DNA from: CATOSP01 sp965216155 | GTDB taxonomy: Bacteria > Chloroflexota > Dehalococcoidia > Lucifugimonadales > UBA3495 | Reading direction: 5' to 3' | Length of the DNA stretch: 64,000 nt | NCBI GenBank assembly: GCA_965216155.1 | Contig: CBDCFD010000007.1 | Span: 310,001-374,000, forward strand | Shown here: one piece after another, positions 23,714-32,516 of the stretch | How the letters are laid out: the number at the start of each line of letters is the position of its first letter | How positions within the stretch are numbered: position 1 is the first letter of the stretch | Notes under the pieces: generated by a model | What the model was told of the DNA's origin: nothing | Seen by the model: only the letters and a program-made list of their open reading frames with translations | Database searches by the model: none | Position numbers and translations under genes: made by a program

Positions 23714-25543
23714 TTGTTCAGAGTATCCCTAGCTCTCGTATTCATTATCGCATGCGGCTCATCCTCTGAGCCCGCTACAGCACCGGGAACACAAGCTACC
23801 GAAGCCCCGGTAGCAGTGGCGGAGTCCACACAGTCAGCCCCGGCCAGCGAGCAAGCCACCACAGCCCCCGCAGCGCAACCGGAGTCCACGCTGGCAGTCC
23901 CAAGCGAACCGGCGGCCACGTCCGAGCCGGTGGCCGCGCCGCTCCTTAACACGGAGCTATTCGGAGGCCATGTGCCGATGGCTACCTATTCCAACCCGAC
24001 GAAACGGTCTCTCTATTGGGGTGGGTCCGGGTTGGCGGGTTTAGGCCCCAGCTACAACGGCCTGGTGGAGTGGGACCCCGAGCAGTCTGACAGTACGGTG
24101 ATCCGTGGTGACCTGGCGGACCGGTGGGAAGTGCTTGATGGAGGACAGACCTATGTTTTCCATCTGAACCCGAACGCCCGCTGGCACGATGGCAAGCCGG
24201 TCACCGCCGATGACGTGGTGTTCAGCATGGACAACATGGTATGCCCGGGTTGTTTCGAAATCTCCAAGGGGCGGCCAACCACCAGCAGTATCATCCTTAT
24301 CGGAGGCGCCTACGAGTCCGGCAATTCCCGGGCCATTGACCAGCTCACGGTAGAAGTGAAGCTCAAGCACCCGGAAGGGGACTTCCTGTTCATGCTGACC
24401 GACAACAACGCGGCGATGTCCCCGAGACACACAGTACTGGACGAAGGGAAGTTACAAGAGGTCTACAAACCGGAAAACCTCAATGGCTCCGGGCCATTCA
24501 AGCGGGTGGACCTTACCCCCGACGTCAGCATGAAATGGGAAAAACATGAAGACTACTGGAAAGAAGGTTACCCTCGCATAGATGCCATGACCCACTTCGT
24601 TATCACGGAACCCGGAACACTGGTCGCGGCTTACAAGACAAAACAAGTCCTGATGCAAAACTTCCCGACCATCCCCATGAATCCGCTGCAGGCGGCCGAG
24701 TTGGGCGAAGAAATGGCCGGCGAACTCACCGTGCATTGGGACGGCCCTAGCGGGTTCAGGGGTTTATACGTCATGACCCAAAAAGCGCCCTTCGACGACC
24801 CCATCGTGAGGCGCGCCGTCAACCTGGCCCTGTACCGCCAACCCATCAATGATATCGTCAGTGGTGGAAAGTTCCTGTTGGGCACCCCTCTGCCCCCGGG
24901 CCGGTGGTACAGCTACACGGCGGAGGAGGCAGCCCAGATGCCCGGTTTCCGGGAGTTGAATGGCGACAAACACCCCGATGACGTGGCTGAGGCCCGCCGC
25001 CTGCTGACCGAAGCCGGTTACCCTGAAGGGCTCGAGGTGGAGCTGTCTATCAGAGACTGCTGCGGCTATCCCGACGCGGCGTCCCTGGTGGCGGACCAAC
25101 TGAGAAGGTATCTGGACTGGGACGTCACCCTGAAGACCTGGGAGACTGCCGCTGGCTCCGCTGCCCAGGATGCCGGAAACTTTCAGGTCTGGTTTCAAGG
25201 GACTACCTATACCCTCGATACCCCGTCTGGAGCGTTGGGCCGGTACGACAAACAGGGCCCTGCGGCGAGGCGGGCCGTTGGAGGAAATGCCTCCGAGGGT
25301 TGGGTCCCTGACGGCCTCCAAGCGCTAATTGAATCGGTAGGCGCCGAGCAGGACCCGGAGAAGAAAAAAGCTCTGGCGTTGCAGGCCCACGACATCATGT
25401 TGAACAAAGACAGCAATTACATTGGCGTCCAATGGACCACGTTGCACTGGCCTGTGAACAATCGGATTCAGAATTTTAATATTCATCCCAGCAGCTACAT
25501 CCAGCGCAAGCTGGAGCACATCTGGTGTGATCCCAAGTGCTAG
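23714..25543 (+). CDS. Extracellular solute-binding protein, family 5 (peptide/nickel type)
   Basis: 609 aa from a TTG at 23714. The open frame extends upstream over the transposase, but that part is antisense coding and not native. Residues from the TTG form a short lipoprotein signal (FRVSLALVFIIAC, then GSSSEPA), and a Thr/Ala/Glu/Pro-rich linker leads to the binding domain (NPNARWHDGKPVTADDVVFSMD is the SBP_bac_5 signature). No Shine-Dalgarno precedes the TTG, so the real start may have been removed by the neighbouring IS. It should deliver an oligopeptide-like ligand to the two permeases downstream. Confidence 0.8.
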   Translation: MFRVSLALVFIIACGSSSEPATAPGTQATEAPVAVAESTQSAPASEQATTAPAAQPESTLAVPSEPAATSEPVAAPLLNTELFGGHVPMATYSNPTKRSLYWGGSGLAGLGPSYNGLVEWDPEQSDSTVIRGDLADRWEVLDGGQTYVFHLNPNARWHDGKPVTADDVVFSMDNMVCPGCFEISKGRPTTSSIILIGGAYESGNSRAIDQLTVEVKLKHPEGDFLFMLTDNNAAMSPRHTVLDEGKLQEVYKPENLNGSGPFKRVDLTPDVSMKWEKHEDYWKEGYPRIDAMTHFVITEPGTLVAAYKTKQVLMQNFPTIPMNPLQAAELGEEMAGELTVHWDGPSGFRGLYVMTQKAPFDDPIVRRAVNLALYRQPINDIVSGGKFLLGTPLPPGRWYSYTAEEAAQMPGFRELNGDKHPDDVAEARRLLTEAGYPEGLEVELSIRDCCGYPDAASLVADQLRRYLDWDVTLKTWETAAGSAAQDAGNFQVWFQGTTYTLDTPSGALGRYDKQGPAARRAVGGNASEGWVPDGLQALIESVGAEQDPEKKKALALQAHDIMLNKDSNYIGVQWTTLHWPVNNRIQNFNIHPSSYIQRKLEHIWCDPKC

Positions 25544-25575
25544 GCGGGCCTGACCGCTGCAACGTGTGACAAAAG

Positions 25576-25613
25576 AGGCCGCGCCCAGCCCCGGTAGGGA
25601 ACAGGCGCGGCCT
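25576..25613 (+). terminator. Hairpin downstream of the binding-protein gene
   Basis: AGGCCGCGCC pairs with GGCGCGGCCT around an 18-nt loop. It is followed by TAAGACA and not by a T run. It could lower expression of the permeases relative to the binding protein. Confidence 0.45.
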
Positions 25614-25620
25614 TAAGACA

Positions 25621-25666
25621 ACCAGGCAAAGTTCCCGCCAAGTTTAACCGGGGAGCTTTGCCTGGT
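25621..25666 (+). repeat. Second inverted repeat between binding protein and permease
   Basis: ACCAGGCAAAG pairs with CTTTGCCTGGT around a 24-nt centre that also pairs partly (CCC/GGG). It stands directly after the hairpin at 25576-25613. Function unknown. It may protect the upstream mRNA segment. Confidence 0.5.
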
Positions 25667-25710
25667 CGTGGTTAACCCTTAAGTATTGTGGCCCGGAGGC
25701 GTCTGAAGAG

Positions 25711-26673
25711 ATGCAGGCTTACATAGTCCGAAGGGTGGGCCTGTTTATCCCTTCTTTAATTCTGATCTCCATTATCGTGTTCGCCATCCTGCGTCTTGTG
25801 CCAGGCGACCCGGCGATTATGCTTCTTACTGGCGGCGGCCAGGATGGAGAAGAATACTCTCAAGACGAACTGGCCGCGATGAGGGCCCAGTTGGGGACAG
25901 ACCGGCCCATTTACATCCAGTATGTAGACTGGGTGTGGAAAATGCTGCGGCTGGATTTCGGCACCTCTTTCTTTTTCGACAACCCAGTTCACGAACACAT
26001 AGCGAAGAGGCTGCCCGTTACGCTCCAGCTAGGCCTGATGTCGGTGGTCCTGGCCACCGCATTGGCTGTTCCTCTGGGGGTGTACTCTGCCTTGAAGCAG
26101 GACACCGCAGCGGATTACATTGCCAGGACGATCACCCTGCTCGGAATCGCAGTGCCCAACTTCTGGGTTGCTATCCTTATAATCTTCTTCCTGGTGCTGT
26201 GGTTCGGCTACCTGCCTCCATTGGGCTACGTCCAATTCTGGGATAACCCGTCGACCAACCTGCAGCAGCTTATTTTCCCCGCCCTTGCCCTGGGCACTTC
26301 CAATACGGCGTTCATAGCCCGAATTACCCGCTCCGCCATGTTGGAGGTGCTGCACGAAGACTACATCCGTACCGCCCGGGCCAAAGGTCTGCGGGAGCGA
26401 GTTGTGGTTTTTCGCCACGCCCTCCGCAACTCCCTTTTGCCGGTGCTCACTGTAACGGGCCACGAGATCGGATCGATTATCTCGGGCACGGTAGTCATCG
26501 AGGTCGTTTTCCTGGTGCCCGGGATGGGCCGGTTGTTGATTACCAGCATTGTCAACCGGGACTTCGCCATGATCCAAGGTATCGTGATTCTAATTGCCGT
26601 GTTCGTACTTTTCATAAACCTGGTCGCGGACTTGCTCTACGCCTGGCTGAACCCGAGAATTCGCTACTCTTAG
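25711..26673 (+). CDS. ABC transporter permease, DppB/OppB type
   Basis: 320 aa with six predicted membrane spans. GGAGGC lies upstream of the ATG. The N-terminus (YIVRRVGLFIPSLILISIIVFAILRLVPGDPA) is the usual start of this family. The EAA-loop region reads DYIRTARAKGLRERVVVFRHALRN, the contact site for the ATPase subunit. It forms the channel with the DppC-type subunit encoded next. No ATPase gene follows in the window. Confidence 0.92.
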   Translation: MQAYIVRRVGLFIPSLILISIIVFAILRLVPGDPAIMLLTGGGQDGEEYSQDELAAMRAQLGTDRPIYIQYVDWVWKMLRLDFGTSFFFDNPVHEHIAKRLPVTLQLGLMSVVLATALAVPLGVYSALKQDTAADYIARTITLLGIAVPNFWVAILIIFFLVLWFGYLPPLGYVQFWDNPSTNLQQLIFPALALGTSNTAFIARITRSAMLEVLHEDYIRTARAKGLRERVVVFRHALRNSLLPVLTVTGHEIGSIISGTVVIEVVFLVPGMGRLLITSIVNRDFAMIQGIVILIAVFVLFINLVADLLYAWLNPRIRYS

Positions 26674-26841
26674 AAGGCGTGTAAAATGGCATTGCCGGGA
26701 ATCCCCATGGGGTAGGGATGATCCAGCGATTCCAGGGGCGCAACGGTCCCTCGTTCCAAACGACAACAGAAGCTTCCCACTTACATTCGAAGCCGCCACT
26801 AACGGCATCGCACAGGCATCAGAACTCTTGAGAGAAGATAG

Positions 26842-27744
26842 ATGAGTTTACAACGGCCGAACGCCACGGCTTTCCCGCTTCAACCTGTGGGCCGCTGGGG
26901 GTCCGTCAGCCGGCCAGTGATCAATTTCGTCAGGCGAAAGCATCTGGGAGCTTTTGGGTTGGCGGTAGCCGTCGCGCTTATATTTGTCGCCATCTTCGCT
27001 CCCCTGCTTGCGACCCATGATCCCTTCGAACCCATCCGCGGCAATCAGTTTGGCTCGCCCGGCTGGAAGCATTTACTCGGTGATGACCATCTGGGCCGTG
27101 ACCTGTTCAGCCGGTTGGTGTACGGTGCCAGAATTTCCCTGTATGCCGGGATACTGTCCGCATTCATCGGGTGCAGCATCGGCATGATGGTAGGGGTTAT
27201 CAGCGTCCACTTTGGGGGGAAAACTGACATCATTATCCAGAGGATAATCGACACCATGATGGCCTTTCCCACCCTCATCCTGGCCATCGCTATCATGGCG
27301 GCCCTGGGGGCCTCCCTCAACAACGTGGTCATTGCCCTGAGCATCGCCTTCATTCCCAGCCCCACCCGCGTCATCCGGTCTCAGGCCCTGGCGACAAAGG
27401 AAATGGACTACATACTGGCCGCCAAGGCGATGGGGGCGGGCGCCTGGCGGATTATGATTCGGCACATGATACCCAACTTGTTGCCCCTCTACCTGGTGAT
27501 GGTAACCTACTACCTGGGAACAGCCATCATTGCCGAAGCCGGCCTGAGCTTCCTGGGGGTAGGCACTCCTCAGGACGTTCCATCCTGGGGCGGTATATTG
27601 AACAAAGCCGCGGCCAATACCACGATAGCGCCCTGGATGACCGTGTTACCCGGGCTGGCGATCTTCATAGTGGTGTTCTCCTGGAATGTCCTTGGGGATG
27701 CGCTTCGAGACATTCTGGACCCAAGGCTACGGGGCACCGGTTAG
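26842..27744 (+). CDS. ABC transporter permease, DppC/OppC type
   Basis: 300 aa. An N-terminal OppC_N segment (FVRRKHLGAFGLAVAVALIFVAIFAPLLATHDP) is followed by five further spans. The EAA loop reads MDYILAAKAMGAGAWRIMIRHMIPN, and GLSFLGVGTPQDVPSWGGIL is the C-terminal family signature. It starts 168 nt after the first permease. It completes the membrane part of a peptide-type importer. The two nucleotide-binding subunits must be encoded elsewhere or are lost. Confidence 0.92.
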   Translation: MSLQRPNATAFPLQPVGRWGSVSRPVINFVRRKHLGAFGLAVAVALIFVAIFAPLLATHDPFEPIRGNQFGSPGWKHLLGDDHLGRDLFSRLVYGARISLYAGILSAFIGCSIGMMVGVISVHFGGKTDIIIQRIIDTMMAFPTLILAIAIMAALGASLNNVVIALSIAFIPSPTRVIRSQALATKEMDYILAAKAMGAGAWRIMIRHMIPNLLPLYLVMVTYYLGTAIIAEAGLSFLGVGTPQDVPSWGGILNKAAANTTIAPWMTVLPGLAIFIVVFSWNVLGDALRDILDPRLRGTG

Positions 27745-27919
27745 TCAAGGTCCTGCTTCCGGATAATCGAGCGCCGCGGACCCGCGGCATCACCGGCAAG
27801 CATAGAACAGGGTTTTCCTGGGCCTTTCGATTATGACCGATTCTCCGGCCCTACTTTGCCGGGTCTCAGCAGTCTCGTTCGGAGTACCTATACCACCCCA
27901 TGCCCCATGATCCTTACTA

Positions 27920-27947
27920 TTGACTTCCCTTTGCGCCATGCTAGTAT
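27920..27947 (+). promoter_or_regulatory. Promoter of the E1 alpha/beta operon
   Basis: TTGACT (27920-27925), 16-bp spacer and TAGTAT (27942-27947), about 49 nt before the E1-alpha ATG. Confidence 0.55.
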
Positions 27948-27995
27948 GGGGAAAATTCCGCGGCTTCCCAGCCTCGGTCAGCTTTAGGGGGCGCT

Positions 27996-29003
27996 ATGGA
28001 CCTGACCCGCGAAAAATTGCTCGACCTTTATAAAACGATGGCAACCATCAGGCACTTCGAGGAGCGGGGTATACCCGAAACGGGACAGCGCCGGATGTCG
28101 GCTTCGGTCCACTCATCCGCAGGCCAAGAGGCGGTCCCTACCGGCATTTGCGCCCACCTCACCGACGACGATTACATTGGCAGCACCCACCGGGGACATG
28201 GCCACTGCATTGCCAAGGGCGTCGACCCCAAGCTCATGATGGCAGAGTTGTTCGGCCGGACCACCGGTCCCAACAAAGGCAAGGGTGGTTCGATGCACAT
28301 CGCCGACATGAGCAAAGGCATGCTCGGCACCAACGGAGTCGTGGCCGCCAGCGTCCCGCTGGCCGTGGGTGCGGCCCTAACTTCCAAGCTAAGAAACCTG
28401 GGCAGGGTGGCGGTTGCTTTCTTCGGAGACGGCGGGGCCAACCAGGGTGTCCTGCACGAAAGCATGAACCTGGCGTCGGTCTGGAAGCTGCCAGTTATTT
28501 TCTGCTGCGAGAACAACCAGTACGCCGAGTCCACCCCGGTTGAGTACGCTCTTTCGGCCTCCCACGTTGCGGACCGGGCCGTCTCCTACAACATGCCGGG
28601 GATTCACGTTGACGGTATGGATGTCTTCGCAGTCTACGACGCCGCGGGGCAGGCGGTCGCCAGGGCCAGGGCCGGAGAAGGACCGTCATTGCTGGAATGC
28701 CTGACTTACCGCTACTACGGTCACACGGTTTTCGACAATCCCCTCTCCTACCGCACCAGGGAGGAGGAAGAGTACTGGCGCAACCGGGACCCGCTCAAGC
28801 TGTTCCGGGAGGCCGTTGTGCCCCAGGGGGAAATCACCGCCGAGGAATTGGACCAGATCGACCGCGAGGCGGAAGACCTAATGGAGGAGGCCATCCAATT
28901 CGCCGACTCAAGCCCTATGCCCCAGCCCTCCGCGCTTTACGAAGACGTCTACGTTGACTACCCAACTGAGCTGCTAAGCCGCGGTTCCAATATGGACGTC
29001 TAA
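27996..29003 (+). CDS. 2-oxo-acid (pyruvate/acetoin type) dehydrogenase E1 alpha
   Basis: 335 aa. It has the thiamine-diphosphate motif GDGGANQGVLHESMNLASVWKLPVIFCCENN (GDG to NN). Upstream are RGHGHCIAKGVD and KGKGGSMHIAD, and later YRYYGHTVFDNP, all as in AcoA/PdhA-type E1 alpha subunits. It decarboxylates a 2-oxo acid or acetoin and passes the acyl group to a lipoyl E2. ATG with AGGGGGCGCT upstream. It is followed 31 nt later by the beta subunit. The substrate (pyruvate, acetoin or branched-chain acid) is not decidable. Confidence 0.88.
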   Translation: MDLTREKLLDLYKTMATIRHFEERGIPETGQRRMSASVHSSAGQEAVPTGICAHLTDDDYIGSTHRGHGHCIAKGVDPKLMMAELFGRTTGPNKGKGGSMHIADMSKGMLGTNGVVAASVPLAVGAALTSKLRNLGRVAVAFFGDGGANQGVLHESMNLASVWKLPVIFCCENNQYAESTPVEYALSASHVADRAVSYNMPGIHVDGMDVFAVYDAAGQAVARARAGEGPSLLECLTYRYYGHTVFDNPLSYRTREEEEYWRNRDPLKLFREAVVPQGEITAEELDQIDREAEDLMEEAIQFADSSPMPQPSALYEDVYVDYPTELLSRGSNMDV

Positions 29004-29034
29004 ACGGGCGGCCGCCAGAGAGAAGGAGTCGATA

Positions 29035-30066
29035 ATGACCACCACCGCGACCAGGGAAATACAGTACCGCGAGGCCATCAACGAGGCGATTCGCCAGGAG
29101 ATGGAGAGGGACGAGACCGTGATAATCATGGGCGAAGAGATCGCTGGGGGCGCGGGCCGCGAGCACCTGGGCATCGTCGACGCCTGGGGCGGCCCATTCC
29201 GCACCACGGTCGGGTTGATCCAGCAATTTGGCAACCAACGCGTGTTGGACACTCCGCTGTCTGAGGCCGCCTTCGTGGGCACCGCCATCGGCGCCGCGTC
29301 CACGGGTATGCGGACTATCGCCGAGCTTATGTTCGTGGACTTCGTCGGCGTCTGCATGGACCAGTTGCTAAACAACGCCGCCAAGATGAGGTATATGTTC
29401 GGCGGACAGGTCAAGGTGCCGTTCACCCTCCTAACCCGCATCGGGGCGGGCTTTGGCAGCGCGGCCCAACACTCGGAGTCTTACTACTCCATATTTAGCC
29501 ACATCCCAGGGTTAAAGGGCGTCGTGCCATCGGACCCCTACACAGCCAAGGGGCTCCTTATTTCAGCGATCCGAGACGACGATCCGGTGGTGTACTTTGA
29601 ACATAAGGGGCTGTACGGCAACACCGGCCAGGTCCCAGAAGCTCCGTATACCATTCCCCTGGGCAAGGGCCGAACGGTCCGGCAAGGGACCGACGTGACC
29701 CTGGTTGGTATCTCCAAGATGACCATAGTCTGCCTGGAGGCGGCCGAGGAGTTGGCCAAGTCTGGTATCAGCGCCGAGGTTATCGACCTTCTCAGCATCT
29801 CCCCAATCGACTACGATCTAATCATCGACTCTGTGCGCCGCACTCACCGGCTGGTCGTGGTGGACGAGGATACGCCGATTTGCAGCCTGGCTTCGGAAAT
29901 TTGCGCTAGGGTCGCCGAAGAGGCCTTCGACTACTTGGACGCTCCGCCGTCGCGGGTGACCGCTCCCCATACGCCGGTGCCATACAGCCGTCCCCTGGAG
30001 GACACGTACATCCCCAATCAGTCGCGCGTGGAACGCACCGTCCGGAGATTGCTGGGAAGAAGCTAG
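29035..30066 (+). CDS. 2-oxo-acid dehydrogenase E1 beta
   Basis: 343 aa. The ATG follows AGAAGGAGTCGATA. Typical segments are YREAINEAIRQEMERDETVIIMGEE, RVLDTPLSEAAFVGTAIGAA, and RLVVVDEDTPICSLASEICA, with a natural-looking C-terminus (EDTYIPNQSRVERTVRRLL). It pairs with E1 alpha. The stop codon TAG (30064-30066) is shared with the inserted IS630 element: the TA is the insertion target and G is the first base of the element. Removing the element also leaves TAG, so the protein is unchanged. No E2 or E3 gene follows. Confidence 0.9.
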   Translation: MTTTATREIQYREAINEAIRQEMERDETVIIMGEEIAGGAGREHLGIVDAWGGPFRTTVGLIQQFGNQRVLDTPLSEAAFVGTAIGAASTGMRTIAELMFVDFVGVCMDQLLNNAAKMRYMFGGQVKVPFTLLTRIGAGFGSAAQHSESYYSIFSHIPGLKGVVPSDPYTAKGLLISAIRDDDPVVYFEHKGLYGNTGQVPEAPYTIPLGKGRTVRQGTDVTLVGISKMTIVCLEAAEELAKSGISAEVIDLLSISPIDYDLIIDSVRRTHRLVVVDEDTPICSLASEICARVAEEAFDYLDAPPSRVTAPHTPVPYSRPLEDTYIPNQSRVERTVRRLLGRS

Positions 30067-31232
30067 TGCGGTGTAACTGAAGTTCATTGTAATAGTATTC
30101 GCGATGAGATATCCTCCGGGTTAGCAGCCCAGAGGAGGATGACCATGGCAATCGGACGACCAATGCCGCCGCTAATTTTGGATGACGTGGAGCGTGAAAC
30201 CTTGGAACGGTGGGTTCGTCGTCCGAAAACGGCGCAAGCTTTGGCGCTGCGGGCCAGAATGATTTTGGGCTGTGCCGAAGGCCGCAGCAATACCACGGTG
30301 GGCACCGACCTGGGAGTGTCCGATGAGACGGTGGGGAAGTGGGGTTCTCGCTTCCTGGAACGGAGGCTGGACGGACTGCCGGACGAACCGCGCAGCGGAC
30401 GGCCTCGAGCGGTTACCGATGACGACGTGGAGCGTGTTATTACGCTGACGCTGGAGACCGCGCCCCGGGACGCGACCCATTGGAGCACCCGGTCCATGGC
30501 CCAGCGCAGCGGGCTGAGCCACAACACGGTCAGCCGCATCTGGCGGGCCTTCGGATTGCAGCCCCACCGCACGGAGACCTTCAAGTTGTCGTCGGACCCC
30601 TTCTTCATCGAGAAGGTCAGGGACGTTGTAGGGCTATACCTGAATCCACCGGATCGGGCGTTGGTCCTGTGCGTGGACGAGAAGTCCCAGATCCAGGCGT
30701 TGGATCGCACCCGTCCGCTATTGCCCATGCGCCCGGGACAAGTGGAACGGCGCACCCATGATTACCTGCGTCACGGCGCCACTTCGCTGTTCGCCGCCTT
30801 AGACACCAGGACCGGCAAGGTGATTGGTCGTTGCCACCAACGGCGCCGGGCCGTGGAGTTCCGCAAATTCCTCGATACCATCGAGGCCGAGGTGCCCGCC
30901 GACCTCGACGTCCACCTGATCGCGGACAACTACGCCACCCACAAGACGGCGCTGATCCGGAACTGGTTTGCCAAGCGGCCCCGCTTCCATATGCACTTCA
31001 CACCCACCAGCGCCTCCTGGCTGAACCTGGTGGAGCGCTGGTTCGGTCTGCTCACCGAAAAGCAGTTGCGCCGCGGCGTGCATCAGAGCAGCGCCGAACT
31101 GGAGACTGCCATCTACCGCTACCTGGACGTCACCAACGAAGACCCCAAACCTTTTGTCTGGACCAAGACCGCCGACCAAATCCTGGCCAACGTCGCCCGC
31201 TTTTGCCAGCGAACTTTGAATACAGGACACTA
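30064..31232 (+). mobile_element. IS630-type insertion sequence with complete ends
   Basis: 1169 bp counted with the flanking TA dinucleotides. The ends are inverted repeats: 30064-30085 (TAGTGCGGTGTAACTGAAGT...) and the complement of 31211-31232, matching at 15 of 22 positions. TA at each end (30064-30065 and 31231-31232) fits the TA target duplication of the IS630/Tc1 group. One transposase gene fills the element. Confidence 0.8.
30110..30140 (+). promoter_or_regulatory. Hairpin that covers the transposase ribosome-binding site
   Basis: ATCCTCCGGG (30110-30119) pairs with CCC-AGA-GGAGGAT around TTAGCAG. The 3' arm contains the GAGGAGG Shine-Dalgarno of the transposase. Such sequestration would limit translation from read-through transcripts entering from the E1-beta gene. 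Confidence 0.5.
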
Positions 31233-31233
31233 G
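30145..31233 (+). CDS. IS630-type transposase
   Basis: 362 aa from ATG 30145, which is correctly spaced (6 nt) from GAGGAGG. The ATG at 30139 is too close. A helix-turn-helix half (ALRARMILGCAEGRSNTTVGTDLGVSDETVGKW) and a second one (WSTRSMAQRSGLSHNTVSRIW) are followed by the DDE core: LCVDEKSQIQALDR (Asp), DVHLIADNYATHK (Asp) and SWLNLVERWFG (Glu). The frame runs through the right inverted repeat and ends at a TAG made of the TA target duplication plus the flanking G. Confidence 0.93.
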   Translation: MAIGRPMPPLILDDVERETLERWVRRPKTAQALALRARMILGCAEGRSNTTVGTDLGVSDETVGKWGSRFLERRLDGLPDEPRSGRPRAVTDDDVERVITLTLETAPRDATHWSTRSMAQRSGLSHNTVSRIWRAFGLQPHRTETFKLSSDPFFIEKVRDVVGLYLNPPDRALVLCVDEKSQIQALDRTRPLLPMRPGQVERRTHDYLRHGATSLFAALDTRTGKVIGRCHQRRRAVEFRKFLDTIEAEVPADLDVHLIADNYATHKTALIRNWFAKRPRFHMHFTPTSASWLNLVERWFGLLTEKQLRRGVHQSSAELETAIYRYLDVTNEDPKPFVWTKTADQILANVARFCQRTLNTGH

Positions 31234-31278
31234 TATATCTCGACCGGAAGAGCCTGAACTTGAACCGGCGCCGCTAGT

Positions 31279-32334
31279 TCAGGCTCCCTCCTTCCACATA
31301 TTGGCGCGCTCCATGAAGATGGCGGGGTTTTCCAACCACTCCCCATAGCTGATCTTGCGATTGTCCGTCAGCCAATCCAGCCTTTTATTCAGGCAGGAGC
31401 GCAACTCATCGTCTTTCACGGAGAGGGTAAAGCCGCCCAATTCGGCCGCCTCATCTATAGCCGTGAGAACAAACTTTTGGTTAGAAACGCTGGACGCATC
31501 GCGGTTGCCAACTTCCCCCCTAGCCAGCGCGTCTATCGTTCCATCGGACAGGGCGGCGATAAGCTCGGCTTCACCGAGTTGATGATCGCCAAGATAGATC
31601 ACCTGGGGCATATCTTCTGACGGCGGGTGGAGGCGGAGTCTTCCCGCAAGGCCATCAGACGCGCCGGCAGCCGTAATGAAGTAGCTCGGACTGCCGTCAG
31701 CAACGACCGTACCCTGGGGTGTATCAACTTTAACGCCAGAGGCCAGAACACCGTCTTCATTGGCCAACCCTGTCAACTGCAACATGCGGGCTTCCCCTGT
31801 CGTGCCCGCCAGAGCGCCAACCCGCGCCTCGCTGGTGAGGTCCGCATGAGTGGGAAACCGCGCTTTATCTTCGGCCTGCACCAGAAGCGATTGCCGGAAC
31901 GAGATATGCCCCGAAGTGAAGTTGACAACTTTCGTTCCCGACGGATCCTCGGTCCGGGAATCCAAAATCGTGATTCCGCCTCCGATAAGATCGTATTCAG
32001 GTTTGGAGGAAAGAAGCCAAATGTTGTCCCACTCTCCAATCCCCTTACGCGAAAACGTCAGTCTCCCGCCCTTCATGGCCTCGACGGCGGTCAGCAGGTC
32101 TGCTTCAAAGCCAACGTGAGTATCGAACCCCTCTGAAGCGGGGTTTTTGTCCGCGCTGGAACTGACCGGGGCGAAGAAGGCGTAGAAGCCCACGTTTAGA
32201 TTACCGTCCGGGCAGACCTGCTCCCCGGACCCAGCGGTCCCCCCTGATCCAGCGGAGCAAGCCGTGAACCCCAAGATGAACATCCCAATCACGAGCGCTT
32301 TTGCCAAGGGAAACATCCTGTTTAGCGGCCTCAT
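31279..32334 (-). CDS. ABC-type amino-acid-like solute-binding lipoprotein (family 3)
   Basis: 351 aa. The ATG at 32334 has CGAGGTT upstream. The signal peptide (ALVIGMFILGFTAC) ends in a lipobox, then SAGSGGTAGSG. LNVGFYAFFAPVS, HVGFEADLLTAVEAM and YDLIGGGITILDSR correspond to the usual ligand-binding lobes of family-3 binding proteins, and EAELIAALSDGTIDALARG to the hinge region. The ligand is not evident. No permease or ATPase is adjacent. A hairpin (31251-31285) overlaps the stop. Confidence 0.8.
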   Translation of the reverse strand: MRPLNRMFPLAKALVIGMFILGFTACSAGSGGTAGSGEQVCPDGNLNVGFYAFFAPVSSSADKNPASEGFDTHVGFEADLLTAVEAMKGGRLTFSRKGIGEWDNIWLLSSKPEYDLIGGGITILDSRTEDPSGTKVVNFTSGHISFRQSLLVQAEDKARFPTHADLTSEARVGALAGTTGEARMLQLTGLANEDGVLASGVKVDTPQGTVVADGSPSYFITAAGASDGLAGRLRLHPPSEDMPQVIYLGDHQLGEAELIAALSDGTIDALARGEVGNRDASSVSNQKFVLTAIDEAAELGGFTLSVKDDELRSCLNKRLDWLTDNRKISYGEWLENPAIFMERANMWKEGA

Positions 32335-32516
32335 ATAACCTCGATGACGCGCCGGCGGTTGAATCGCCATTGCTTTTGTCTACAGCGCATGGAGTAGCAC
32401 CGCCGAACTGCGCGGCCCAACCATACTATACTCGAGACCATACGCGATTGTTCACGTTCAACAGCCGGTTGGCGCCGGGGCCCTACGCCTGTTGAAGGGC
32501 CTTTAGCCAATCCAGG

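Noticed and set aside
31251..31285. Inverted repeat AGCCTGAACT...AGTTCAGGCT at the end of the binding-protein gene
   Set aside because: It overlaps the stop codon and has no T run in either direction, so it is not called a terminator.
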